From Myxococcales bacterium (GTDB taxonomy: Bacteria > Myxococcota_A > Polyangia > Nannocystales > Nannocystaceae), in contig JACKDW010000009.1 in assembly GCA_020633295.1 (NCBI GenBank), positions 186,001 to 250,000 on the forward strand: a stretch of DNA of 64,000 nt, written 5' to 3'. Under the pieces are notes generated by a model. The model was not told where the DNA came from and did not search any database. It saw only the letters and a program-made list of their open reading frames with translations. The position numbers and the translations under genes are program-made. This document shows positions 42,415 to 51,077 of the stretch, piece by piece; position 1 is the first letter of the stretch; each line of letters begins with the position of its first letter.

Positions 42415-42447
42415 AATGCGCATTTCAGTGCGTATTAATTGTGCACT
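42415..42447 (+). promoter_or_regulatory. AT-rich promoter/operator region with two dyads
   Basis: The palindrome AATGCGCATT (42415-42424) is followed by an inverted repeat AGTGC-N11-GCACT (42427-42447) whose centre contains TATTAAT, a possible -10 element. The stretch to 42464 stays AT-rich against a GC-rich background and leads directly into the gene at 42465. Repressor binding is plausible but not shown. Confidence 0.45.
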
Positions 42448-42464
42448 TTTGTTATTGTATACAC

Positions 42465-43553
42465 ATGAGCTTGCTGTCGCAGCTCCTCCAGCGCGCGCTG
42501 GTGAAGCGGCCGTCCCAGGTGATCATTGAGACTGATCGCCCGGTCGTCGTGATCACCGATCGCGGGACGCAGGAGCAGGGCAAGGAGCTCGAGGGCGACG
42601 CGGTGTTCGACGCGCTCTTCGACGTCCTCAGCGAGGAGCAGCAGGCGGAGCTCGTGGTCGGCAAGGTCGTGGAGTTCGAGTTCGCGGCCGGGAGCCGATC
42701 GTGGCAGGTCGTGACCGAGACCGCCACCGATAAGATCTCGCTCCGCGCGCGTCTGCGACCGCAGCTCGTCGAGGACATCCCCGTCGACGATCTCGAGGAC
42801 GAGGAGGACGACGCGCGCGCGCGCGGCGTCGTCTCGGGCGTGCTCGACGGCGACGACGAGGACGAGGAGGACCGCGAGCGCGACGAGCTCGTCGTCATCG
42901 TCGACGCCGAGGAGGTCTCGCGGGCCGGGCTCGCGGAGGACGAGATCGACGTCGACGTCGACGAGCCCGACGAGGCCGTCGCGCTCGGCCAGCATCGGGG
43001 GGTCGCCACCGTGACCTCGCTGCACAAGACGAGCTCGGTCGTCGCGTTCGCGCCCAGCGGCGAGCGTGGCGGCAAGCCCGACGGCGGGTCGCGGGGCCGT
43101 GACGCCCGAGGTCTGTTCAAGCGCTTCTCCCGGCGCGGGCACGCGGAGCGCGATCGCTTGGTGACGACGGTCTCGGCGGGGACGCTCTGCTACGTCCTGC
43201 GCGGCGTCGGGCTCGGGCAGGCGCTCGCGGAGGCGCTCGACCTCCCGATCGTGCGACTGCGCGAGGGCGACACGCCGCAAACCGTACAACCCCGGCTGGC
43301 GCAGCTCTCCGACGAGGGCGTCATCCTGCTGACCGTCGAGGACCCGAGCCCCTGGTTGCCCTGGATCCTGCGGCGCCTCGAGGAGGGGCGGCGGGTGCTG
43401 ATCGAGACCGGGGCGCGCACGCCGGCGGGCGCCCGACGGACGCTGCTCGGCGTCACGGCGACGGCGCGCGCGGAGAGCTGGCTCGCGTGCATGCGGACCG
43501 CGAGCGCGACACGCAGCGGCGGTCACTGGAACCTCAGCGTCGACGAGGCCTAG
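42465..43553 (+). CDS. PilT-like protein lacking the nucleotide-binding P-loop
   Basis: 362 residues from the ATG at 42465. The N-terminal 95 residues resemble the N-terminal domain of PilT/PilU-type ATPases (FDALFDVLSEEQQAELVVGKVVEFEF is the usual '...LSEEQ...G..DF.F' segment). An acidic linker full of Asp/Glu follows (100-175). The C-terminal 130 residues resemble the ATPase half only in outline (EGVILLTVEDPSPWLPWILRR aligns with the family's '..VILVGEMRD.ETI..AL'). No Walker A GxxGxGKS is present, so ATP hydrolysis is unlikely. It may be a regulatory paralogue in pilus/gliding systems; the homology is inferred by eye. There is an unusual dyad-rich promoter upstream. Confidence 0.6.
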   Translation: MSLLSQLLQRALVKRPSQVIIETDRPVVVITDRGTQEQGKELEGDAVFDALFDVLSEEQQAELVVGKVVEFEFAAGSRSWQVVTETATDKISLRARLRPQLVEDIPVDDLEDEEDDARARGVVSGVLDGDDEDEEDRERDELVVIVDAEEVSRAGLAEDEIDVDVDEPDEAVALGQHRGVATVTSLHKTSSVVAFAPSGERGGKPDGGSRGRDARGLFKRFSRRGHAERDRLVTTVSAGTLCYVLRGVGLGQALAEALDLPIVRLREGDTPQTVQPRLAQLSDEGVILLTVEDPSPWLPWILRRLEEGRRVLIETGARTPAGARRTLLGVTATARAESWLACMRTASATRSGGHWNLSVDEA

Positions 43554-43670
43554 CAGCCCGCGGAGCGACGCCGCGAGCGTCCCGAGCGCACGTTGGCGCC
43601 AGAGCTCGTCGAGAGCCCGCTACGCCGGTTTCTGGCTTCGCGGCCTCGTGTGAAGCTCGCGGCGCTCGTT

Positions 43671-43696
43671 CGCGCGGACGCGCGCGCGTCCGCGCG
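43671..43696. terminator. perfect 26-bp palindrome between convergent genes
   Basis: Two 13-base arms (cgcgcggacgcgc and its complement) with no loop lie in the gap between the PilT-like gene and the csrA 3' end. It could form a hairpin on either strand, but lacks a T tract, so termination is a guess. Confidence 0.5.
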
Positions 43697-43741
43697 GAGC
43701 CCCGCGCTCAGCCTCCCGCGCCGCGACCGACGCTGGCGCGG

Positions 43742-43990
43742 CTAGTCTTCGTCTTCGTCCGTCGCCGCCGCGTCGTCCTTCGGACCCTTGGCGGCGCGAC
43801 CTCCGACCGAGGAGCCCTCGCGCAGACCTTCCTTCTTGATCTGCTGGTAGAGCTCCTCGCGGTAGACCGCGAGCCCCTGCGGAGCGGAGATGCCGAGCCG
43901 CACCTGACGACCGCGGATCTCGCGTACGACGATCTCGATGTCGTCTCCGATTCGAATCTTCTGCCCGACTTTTCTCGTAAGTGTCAGCAT
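43742..43990 (-). CDS. csrA: carbon storage regulator CsrA
   Basis: 82 residues: a 60-residue CsrA core (MLTLTRKVGQKIRIGDDIEI, VRLGISAPQGLAVYREELYQQI) with the conserved RNA-contact residues Leu4 and the YREE-preceding region, plus an acidic Lys/Asp/Glu tail. CsrA dimers bind GGA motifs in mRNA leaders and control translation; in bacteria with FliW it also governs flagellin, but no flagellar gene is here. The SD GGAGG is spaced five bases from the ATG. The leader has two GGA triplets overlapping the SD (43991-44000), so autoregulation is likely by family analogy. The 260-bp gap upstream separates it from the metallopeptidase gene. Confidence 0.95.
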   Translation of the reverse strand: MLTLTRKVGQKIRIGDDIEIVVREIRGRQVRLGISAPQGLAVYREELYQQIKKEGLREGSSVGGRAAKGPKDDAAATDEDED

Positions 43991-44000
43991 TCCGCCCTCC
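43991..44000 (-). promoter_or_regulatory. csrA: csrA ribosome binding site with two GGA motifs
   Basis: On the minus strand the leader reads GGAGGGCGGA immediately before ATG. The SD itself is a GGA motif, the type of site CsrA binds, so the protein could block its own translation. This is inference from the known CsrA binding rule. Confidence 0.45.
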
Positions 44001-44251
44001 GTGGCCCGCGCGTCACGTGGCGCGTCGTCGCGTCCATCTCACCCGTGCAATGTGACAGCGTGACAGCGCCGGAGTCGAGGTTCTCGAGATGCTACACCCA
44101 ATCCCGCGTCCTGCGGCGAAAAACGGGAGGAAACCCGGGCGCGCGGACGCCCGCGCGCTCGGTTTGGAGCCCGCGCGGCGGCGCCACGGCGCGCGCGCCC
44201 GCGCGCTTCTGGACATGAGTGTTCAGACAGGTCCTCAGAGGCACGCGGGGG
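43991..44251. other. spacer upstream of csrA
   Basis: 260 bp with no supported gene. It carries a short direct repeat GTGACAGC x2 near 44050-44066 and GC-rich inverted segments at 44140-44200. The csrA promoter should lie here. Confidence 0.35.
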
Positions 44252-45927
44252 TCACTCCTTGCACAGCGCCCGCTCGCGCGCGCGCTCCTCGGGATCACTC
44301 GCGAGCGCGGCGAGATCGCAGTGGACCGTCGGGATGAACGGGTTGACGCGGATCGCCCGCGCGAGCGCCTCGCGGGCGCCCGCCGCCGTCGCCCGCGCGG
44401 AGCCGCGCGCGGCCCTCGGCCGCCGCGATGTTCGGCTGGTCGGGGTCGTCCCGCCCGGCGAAACGAGCAGCAGGACCGCGCGTTCCGGGCTCGCCGATCC
44501 GCAGGTAGAAACCGCCGAGCCGCCGCGCGAGCGTCGGATCGCGCCGCGCTCGCTCGTCGCGCTCGCGCGCGCTCGTACTGGCGCGCGGCGGCGCCGAGGT
44601 GACCGCGCAGCGTCAGCAGGACGCCGAGCCGCGCGTGCTGGCGCGCAGCGCCGCCGCCGAGGTGCGAGAACACGTCGCCGAGCAGGTCGGGATCGGGCGC
44701 GTCGGGGTCGCGCGCGCGCGCCTCCCCCGGCTCGATGAACTCGATCTTCCGGAGGTCGCGCGAGCGCGCGTGCTTGAGGGCGCCGGTCGCCTCGCGGCGC
44801 GCGTGCGCACGCCACCGCTCCTGGAAGCGATCGAAGCGATCTCCCCAGGCGGTCGCGAGCGCGTCACGGGCGTCGGCCCCGCGCGCGATCTCGTCGAGCA
44901 GCGTGCCCAGCCCGGCGCCGCCGCGCTGCTCCTGCAGGAGCCCGAGCATCGTCTGGACCTCGGCGTACGCGAGCGCGGCGCGCTCCTGCGACGGCAGCAT
45001 CGCGACCGACGGGTACATCTCGTCGAGCGTCACGAGCTCGTCCTTGCGCAGCGCGCTCTGCAGCAGCGCCGCGCTCGGCGGATCGAGCGGCGTCGGACCC
45101 GACCGCCGCCAGCGCTGCTCAAACAGCTTGGCGAGGCCCTCCTGGACCCACACCGGCGCCTCATTACCTGTCCTCATGGTCACGAGGTAGTGGACGTACT
45201 CGTGGACCGCGGTGTCGATCCACGGGTAGCCCAGCGGCATGACGCGCGGCGTGATCATCATGATCCGCCGGTACTTCGTCACGCCGACCGTGCCCGTCGT
45301 GTACACGTTGTCCTTCGTCAGCGGGGTGACGAGCGCGAGCTTCTCGGGCGCGTCGAGGATCTCGAAGCGCACCGGGTGGTCGGGCCAGACGCCGAGCTCC
45401 GTGCCGAGCGCCGCGCGGGCGTCGGCCATCGCCGCGAACAGGTAGGGCGCGAGCAGGCTGTCGCGCTCGCTCGCGCACACGAGCTCGATCTTCCCGTCGG
45501 GGCTGCGGAGCACGACGGGCGCCGCGAGGGCTCGCTGCGCGCCGCGGGCGAGCTCGAGGTGATGCCGCGTCAGCTCGAGCACGGGTCCCTCGGTGGGGAA
45601 CTCCGGGGACGCGAGCGCGCCCGCGAGCAGCGCCTCGGCGCGGGCGTAGTCGGCCTCGACGAAGGCGACGGCGCCGCCCTTGGCGTCGCGCACCGGTCCG
45701 GCCGGGAGCGCCTCGAGGGCCGCGCGCGCGGCCTTGAGGTCCCAGGCGGCGAGCGCCTGGTCGACGGCCTCCGCCGCGCGCTGCACCTGCGGGGGGAGGG
45801 TGACCACGCGGTGCTCGACGACCCCCACGGGCGCGGCGTCGACCGCCGGCGCGGCGAGCAGCGCGGCGAGCAGCGCTGCGAGCAGCGTGAGCGCGGACAG
45901 CCCGTGTCGGGCGGGTCGTCGCGTCAT
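44252..45927 (-). CDS. gluzincin metallopeptidase with TPR tail, 3' end frameshifted
   Basis: The first 440 residues are intact: signal peptide (hydrophobic 10-28), helical N-domain, and a zinc peptidase domain of the MA-like (HExxH + Glu) class. The motif is HEYVH (His242, Glu243, His246) followed by WVQEGLAKLFE with Glu263 as the third ligand. It should be a secreted or periplasmic zinc protease. A TPR-like tail starts near 430 (LLTLRGHLGAAARQYERAR). Between about 44350 and 44590 the coding signal jumps between frames several times: the ERDERARRDPTLARRLGGFYLRIGEP part is one base off, then PERAVLLL is off again, and the end (IRVNPFIPTVHCDLAALA) to a stop at 44252 is in another frame. The long frame running on to 44092 is therefore false. 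The gene overlaps the upstream DUF4175-like gene by 4 bp. Confidence 0.75.
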
Positions 45928-48900
45928 CGCAGCAGCTCCTCGTAGTAGCGCTGCACGGGCGCGTCAAAGCCCCGCGGCGCGCCCTCCCGCATGGCGTCGA
46001 GCAGCTCGTCGCGCAAGCTCCGGTCGCGCTCCGACTCGGTCGACGCGTTCTCCCGCGACACGCTGCCCGCTGGCGGCGAGCTGCGGCGCAGGCTGTCGAT
46101 GGCGCGCTGCAGCGAGTCGAGCGCGCGCTGCTGCACGTCGAGCGCCTCGCCGCTGCGCAGGCCGCCGAGGCGCTCGGCGCTCTGCTGCATGGACTGTCCG
46201 GCGCGGCGCAGCGCCGCGCTGCCCTCCTCCGGGAGCTGCGCGGCGATCTCGTTCCCGAGCAGCTCGTCCGCGCGCCGTCGCAGGCCCTCCTGCAGCGTCT
46301 CGAGCTCCGAGAAGCGTCCGGCCTCATCTTCGCCGAGGACCTCGCCCGGCTTCGGGAGCGCGCGCCCGAGCTCGTCGCGCAGCGACCGGGCCTCGTCGCG
46401 CAGGCGCTTGAGCGCCTGACCCTCGCGCTCCCGGGTCTCGGCGCCCTCGAGCGCGCGGTCGAGCGCGCGCGTCAGCTCGTCCGCGAGCTCGTAGCTCTCG
46501 AGCGCCCCCGCGGACTTGGGCGCCGCGCGGATCTTCTCGGGCTGCGGCGACTCGGCGGTCGCGGCGGTCGGGCGCCTCGCGCTCGTGGCCATCGGCGCCG
46601 TGGCGGTCGTGGGCGCCGCGTCCTTGGTCATCGGCGCGGCGGCCTGCCCGAAGGAACCGTAGGCGGCGCGCGCGTCATCCTCGAGCGCGTCCTTGTTGAG
46701 CCCGTCTTTCTCCGCCAGGGACGTCGGCGCGTCGTCGGCGCTCACGCGCTCGCTGTCGTCGTTGGACCGCGCGCTCGCGTCCTTCGTGACCGCGTCCTTC
46801 GTGACCGCGTCCTTCGTGACCGCGCGCTCGAGCTCGCGCAGCGCCTCGCGGGCGTCCTCGATGCCGCGGCGCCCGTCCCGACCGACCCGCGCGTCGTTGA
46901 TGGCGTCGAGGCGCTCGCGCAGCCCGTTCGCGGCGCGCTCGAGCTCGGCGCGCTGCGAGTCCGGGAGCGGCTGCGCCGCCACGGCGTCGCGCCAGCGGTT
47001 GTGCAGCGACTCGCTGCTCCCGCGCACGCTCGTCTCCTCGTCCTGCAGGCGGCTGAGCTCGCGCAGCAGCTTGATGCGGCGCTGCTCCTCCGGCGACACG
47101 CGGGCGTCCGGATCGTCCTCCTGCATCATGCGCTCCTGGATCGTGCTCCGCATGCTGCGGATCTCGTCCATCGCGTCGCGGGCCCGCTCGAGCGCGCCGT
47201 CGACGTTGCCGCGGCGGACCTGCTCGAGCACGTCCTGATCGCGGATCTGCTCCTCGAGCGCCTGGAACGCGTCGAGGTTCATGAACTCCTCGCCGACCTC
47301 GTTGCGCAGCATCGAGCGCGCCTCCGCGATCCGGCGCAGGTCGTCGCTGATGCGCTGGTGCAGCTGCTCGATCTCGCCGCGCGCCGACTCGTCGCCCGCG
47401 CGCAGCAGCTCGAGCAGCTCGATGAGCCGCTGCTGCGAGGCCTGCAGGCGCGCGACCAGCTGCTCGAGGCGCGCGATGATCTGGTTGTCGACCAGGTCGT
47501 CGACGCGGATGATCTCGTCCTCGAGCTGCGCGACCTCCTTGTCGTTGTGCCGCCCGAGCCGCGGCAGCAGCGACTCGAGCGCGTCGGCGAGCTCCTCGGC
47601 GACGGCGCGGCGGTCGAGATCGGCCGCGACCTCGGCGTGCAGCTCGAGCTCGAGCTTGTGCAGCGCGAGCAGGCGGCCGTGGATCGCCGAGAGCGTCACC
47701 ACGTCGCGTTCGGGCGTCAGCGCGTCGACGCTGAGCGCGTCGATCAGCAGCCCGAGCGACGCGAGCAGCTGGCCGCTGGCGCTGTTGAGGTCTCGCGCCC
47801 GACGCACGCGCAGCCGCGTCGGCGCGGGCGCGACCGGCTCGTCCGCGTCCGCGGCGTCCTCGTCGGGGTCGGTGAACGCGACCGTCATCATGCGGGCCGC
47901 GAGCAGGTCGACCGCGAAGTCGCGAAGCTCGCGCAGCCCCTCGATGTTGGCCGCGTGCTCGCTCTCCTCGTCGCGCACCTGCAGGCGCATCCGGGCCGAG
48001 CGCGCGACCTTGCCGGGCGGGTCGGGCAGGGGCTCGAGCCCGAGCCCCGGATCGTTGTCGCGCACCTCGATCCAGTAGGTCAGCTCGGTGCGCTCCTCGA
48101 TCGCGATCTTCGAGAGGTCCCAGGTGTAGCGCCGCGACCACGAGCGCGCGCCGTCCGGAGGTGTACCGACGGACAGGCGCGCGGTGGCGACGGTCGGCTC
48201 GCCGCGCGCGTCCGCGGCCGGGCGCTCGAACACCAGCGTCGCGCTCGCCAGCCCGAAGTCGTCGCGCGCCTTGAAGCGGATGTCCACCGAGTCGAGCTCG
48301 GTCGGCGCGCTGCGGCTCTCGGGCAGCGGCAGCAGCTCGACCTCCGGCGCCGCGTCCGGCTCGAGCTGGATCGGCGAGGGCTGCGAGCGCTCGTAGCGGT
48401 GACGGTGGCGCTCGTCGCCGTCGATGAACCAGCTGCCGGGGCCGCGCACCGTGAACTGGGCCGTCAACGCCCGCGGCGGGGCGCTGTCGGGCGCGCCCTC
48501 GTCGCTGTCTGAAGAGACATCTTCCGGCGCGCGCTCGACGGGCGCGCGCGCGAGCGGCACGCGCGACACCGTCGCCTCCGATCCCGGCGCGTCGCCCCGA
48601 TCGCCGACGACGGTCAGCTGCAGGCGCTCCGGGTGCTCCAGCAGGTCGGGGTCGCGCGGGATCATCTCGACCGTGATCGTCGTGCCCGCCGGCACCCGCA
48701 GCGCGCCGCTGGGGTTGCGCAGCAGCCGACGCGCGCGGCGTGTGTGCTCCGGGAAGTCGAGCAGCAGCGAGAGCGACGTCCACGGCGGCTGGGGGGGCGG
48801 CGTCGGGCGACCATCGGCGCCCGCGCGCAGCAGCGGCAAGCCGCTCGCGAAGTTGTCTGTGAAGGCGGCGCCGGTCAGCAAGAGCGCGCTCGCCAGGAGC

Positions 48901-49421
48901 GCGAGCGCGGCCGCGCGGACGCGGGTCGGCGGCGTGGCGTCCTCCGGCGCGGGGTCGCGCGCGCGCATCCGGTGACAGACGTCCTCGATGTAGGCGCCCG
49001 CCAGGGCCGGCGACGAGCCCGAGGGCGCGCGCGTCGACGCGGCGTCGCGCGGCGAGCGGGCTTCGGGCGTCTGCTCGAGCCACAGCTCGAGCGCGCCGAG
49101 CAGATCCTGGAACAAGCCAGGGTCGGGCGCGAAGACGCGACGGGCGACCGTCCGGGCCACACGCAACGGGCTCCCTGTCATTCGAAGCAGCCTTCGCGTC
49201 AGCAGCGCTACGCCCGCGACGAGCCCCGCGAGGCCGAGGATCACCGCCGCCGGGGCAACGAGGTCCCCGCGCGCGCTCCAGCCCGCCATCATCGCGGCCA
49301 GCGTGATCACGACGAGCGCGCCCGCGATGGCCAGCAGCGCCGCCGTCGCCAGGGCGTGGCGGACGACGAGACGGCGTACACGCGTCAAAAATCGCAGGAT
49401 CTCGTGCGGAGGTCTCGCCAT
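45924..49421 (-). CDS. DUF4175-like membrane protein with long coiled coils
   Basis: 1165 residues from the ATG at 49421; a GTG at 49484 would add 21. Two N-terminal membrane helices (about 27-48 and 56-78) and a third near 170-190 precede a beta-rich periplasmic part (about 200-460) with FTVRGPGSWFIDGD and LTYWIEVRDNDPG. Long charged helices predicted as coiled coil follow (about 480-830), e.g. VDDLVDNQIIARLEQLVARL. A Thr/Lys/Asp repeat (VTKDA x3) and low-complexity linker separate a final helical region. The overall plan matches the DUF4175 family, of unknown function in the envelope. Its stop overlaps the metallopeptidase start (ATGA), so the two are coupled and probably cooperate. Confidence 0.82.
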   Translation of the reverse strand: MARPPHEILRFLTRVRRLVVRHALATAALLAIAGALVVITLAAMMAGWSARGDLVAPAAVILGLAGLVAGVALLTRRLLRMTGSPLRVARTVARRVFAPDPGLFQDLLGALELWLEQTPEARSPRDAASTRAPSGSSPALAGAYIEDVCHRMRARDPAPEDATPPTRVRAAALALLASALLLTGAAFTDNFASGLPLLRAGADGRPTPPPQPPWTSLSLLLDFPEHTRRARRLLRNPSGALRVPAGTTITVEMIPRDPDLLEHPERLQLTVVGDRGDAPGSEATVSRVPLARAPVERAPEDVSSDSDEGAPDSAPPRALTAQFTVRGPGSWFIDGDERHRHRYERSQPSPIQLEPDAAPEVELLPLPESRSAPTELDSVDIRFKARDDFGLASATLVFERPAADARGEPTVATARLSVGTPPDGARSWSRRYTWDLSKIAIEERTELTYWIEVRDNDPGLGLEPLPDPPGKVARSARMRLQVRDEESEHAANIEGLRELRDFAVDLLAARMMTVAFTDPDEDAADADEPVAPAPTRLRVRRARDLNSASGQLLASLGLLIDALSVDALTPERDVVTLSAIHGRLLALHKLELELHAEVAADLDRRAVAEELADALESLLPRLGRHNDKEVAQLEDEIIRVDDLVDNQIIARLEQLVARLQASQQRLIELLELLRAGDESARGEIEQLHQRISDDLRRIAEARSMLRNEVGEEFMNLDAFQALEEQIRDQDVLEQVRRGNVDGALERARDAMDEIRSMRSTIQERMMQEDDPDARVSPEEQRRIKLLRELSRLQDEETSVRGSSESLHNRWRDAVAAQPLPDSQRAELERAANGLRERLDAINDARVGRDGRRGIEDAREALRELERAVTKDAVTKDAVTKDASARSNDDSERVSADDAPTSLAEKDGLNKDALEDDARAAYGSFGQAAAPMTKDAAPTTATAPMATSARRPTAATAESPQPEKIRAAPKSAGALESYELADELTRALDRALEGAETREREGQALKRLRDEARSLRDELGRALPKPGEVLGEDEAGRFSELETLQEGLRRRADELLGNEIAAQLPEEGSAALRRAGQSMQQSAERLGGLRSGEALDVQQRALDSLQRAIDSLRRSSPPAGSVSRENASTESERDRSLRDELLDAMREGAPRGFDAPVQRYYEELLR
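46777..46824 (-). repeat. 15-bp tandem repeat (GTGACCGCGTCCTTC)
   Basis: Two complete units with partial units on both sides, in frame, encode the VTKDA repeats in the linker of the DUF4175-like protein. Confidence 0.9.
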
Positions 49422-49686
49422 CGCGTCAGTAACGCCACGCGCGTCCTGGAAGTCGGGTATAACCGCCTGCGCGGGGTCAGTCACCTGGCGCGAGTCCGTG
49501 GCGCGCGTCTCTGGTTCCCATGCACTCGCCCCTCCACACTGACCCCAGCACGAGGACGCGCGCGCTGCCCAGCTCTCCCAGTCACCCCGTCATGTTCCGC
49601 GCTCGAACGCATTCCGCACGGCGTCCGCGCCCCGTGCGCTCCCTGAATAGGGCGGTCTGAGCGGCCGTCCGAGGACGAAGGCACAC

Positions 49687-50364
49687 GTGGTTTCTCCAGA
49701 AGCCGACGACCACGAGTTGGTCGAAGCCTGTCGACAAGGCGATCGGCAAGCGTTCAAGTACCTGATGCAGCGCTACCAGCGCAAAGTCTACCAGGTCGCG
49801 TACGGGTTTCTGCGCAACCAGGAGGACGCGCTGGACGTCGTCCAGGAGAGCTTCATCAAGGTCCACCGCTACCTCGGCAACTTCGAGGGCAACTCGAGCT
49901 TCTACACCTGGCTCTACCGCATCGTGACCAACCTGTGCATCGACCACCTGCGCAAGAACAAGCGCCACCGCGCGCTCGAGTTCGACGACGGGCTGCGACA
50001 CGACGACAAGCATGAGGAGCCTGCAGGCACGGCGATCAAGCCGCTGACGAACATGGGCGATCCAGCCCATAGCCTCCAGCGCCGAGAGATCTTGCTCGCC
50101 GTCCAGGACGGCCTGCAGTACCTCAGCGACAAGCACCGCGCGGTCATCGTCATGCGCGAGCTGCAGGGCATGTCGTACGAGGAGATGGCCAAGGCCATGG
50201 GCTGCTCCAAGGGCACGATCATGAGCCGGCTGTTCCACGCCCGGCGCAACATGCAGAAACATCTCGAGGAGCGGCTCGGCTATCGCGGTGGCGAAAAGGA
50301 GCCCAATAAAATCCGCTCGCGGAAGTCTAAGAACATGCAGGCCCGGGAGGCTGCAGTTTCATGA
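49687..50364 (+). CDS. ECF RNA polymerase sigma factor (RpoE-like)
   Basis: 225 residues, GTG start preceded by the purine-rich gaggacgaagg. Region 2 (about 20-90) has YQRKVYQVAYGFLRNQEDALDVVQESFIKVHRYL and WLYRIVTNLCIDHLRKNKRH. Region 4 (about 130-195) has the helix-turn-helix MSYEEMAKAMGCSKGTIMSRLFHARRNM. This is close to the classic RpoE type and to the M. xanthus ECF proteins. The basic C-terminal tail is an extension. Stop and next start overlap (ATGA at 50361), so it is coupled to its putative anti-sigma factor. Confidence 0.95.
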   Translation: MVSPEADDHELVEACRQGDRQAFKYLMQRYQRKVYQVAYGFLRNQEDALDVVQESFIKVHRYLGNFEGNSSFYTWLYRIVTNLCIDHLRKNKRHRALEFDDGLRHDDKHEEPAGTAIKPLTNMGDPAHSLQRREILLAVQDGLQYLSDKHRAVIVMRELQGMSYEEMAKAMGCSKGTIMSRLFHARRNMQKHLEERLGYRGGEKEPNKIRSRKSKNMQAREAAVS

Positions 50365-51077
50365 CACAGGCCCAACAACAGGTCTCCGAGACGCAGATCG
50401 GCGCGCTGCTCGATGGCGAACTGTCCGCAAGCGAGCGCGAGCTCGTCGAGCAGTTCTTGGCCGAGCAGCCGGACGCGATGGCGCAATTCGAAGAGCTCGG
50501 GCATTTGCGCCAGGCGATTTGCGACAGCTTCGAGGAGGAAGCCGCGCGAGTGCCGGAGGCGCGCTTTGAGCAGATCTGGGACGAGATCGAGCGAACGATC
50601 GATAACGACGCCCGGCTCCAGAGCGCCGCGGACACGCGCGTCTCGATCTGGTCGCGTCTCGTCGCCTTTATGCAGCCGGTCTGGCGGCCGGCGCTCGCCG
50701 TCGGCGGCGTCGCGGCAGTCGCGGCGCTGATCCTCAGCACCGGCCGCGTCACGGATATCGACGCGAATAACAAGGCTCACCTCGCGTCGAAGACTGCGGC
50801 AGAAGCCCAGGTGAACCCCAACGCGGTGGACGACGAGGTCAAAGACGTGGCGGCCGACGAGGCGCCCAGCATCGCCAAGGCCGGGCGGCCGGAGGCCGCG
50901 GTGCCGTCGGTGGTCGGGCCGTTCCCGCAGCCGAACGAAGAGGCCGCCGAGATCGAGCAGATTGAGTTCGGCGGCAACGGCGGCCAGATCGGTCAGATCG
51001 AGGGCAAGACGGGGACCGTGACGGTGATCTGGGTGACCGAAGAAGATGACCCTGCGGATAGTGAGCGCGCGCTATGA
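50361..51077 (+). CDS. putative membrane anti-sigma factor
   Basis: 238 residues, overlapping the sigma gene by 4 bp. The N-terminal cytoplasmic part (1-105) starts with a helical segment like RseA-type anti-sigma domains (IGALLDGELSASERELVEQFLAEQPDAMAQFEELGHL). One membrane helix lies at about 113-132 (LAVGGVAAVAALILS). A periplasmic tail of about 105 residues is acidic, with a Gly/Gln-rich repeat (GGNGGQIGQIEG). No HxxxCxxC zinc motif is present. Membership of the anti-sigma class is inferred from N-terminal similarity, topology and coupling. A tail of this kind could be a target for regulated proteolysis. Confidence 0.82.
   Translation: MTQAQQQVSETQIGALLDGELSASERELVEQFLAEQPDAMAQFEELGHLRQAICDSFEEEAARVPEARFEQIWDEIERTIDNDARLQSAADTRVSIWSRLVAFMQPVWRPALAVGGVAAVAALILSTGRVTDIDANNKAHLASKTAAEAQVNPNAVDDEVKDVAADEAPSIAKAGRPEAAVPSVVGPFPQPNEEAAEIEQIEFGGNGGQIGQIEGKTGTVTVIWVTEEDDPADSERAL

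Noticed and set aside
44092..44251. Long in-frame end of the metallopeptidase (to 44092)
   Set aside because: Low coding bias and an Arg/Ala/Ser-rich product; the frame with real TPR-like sequence ends at 44252.
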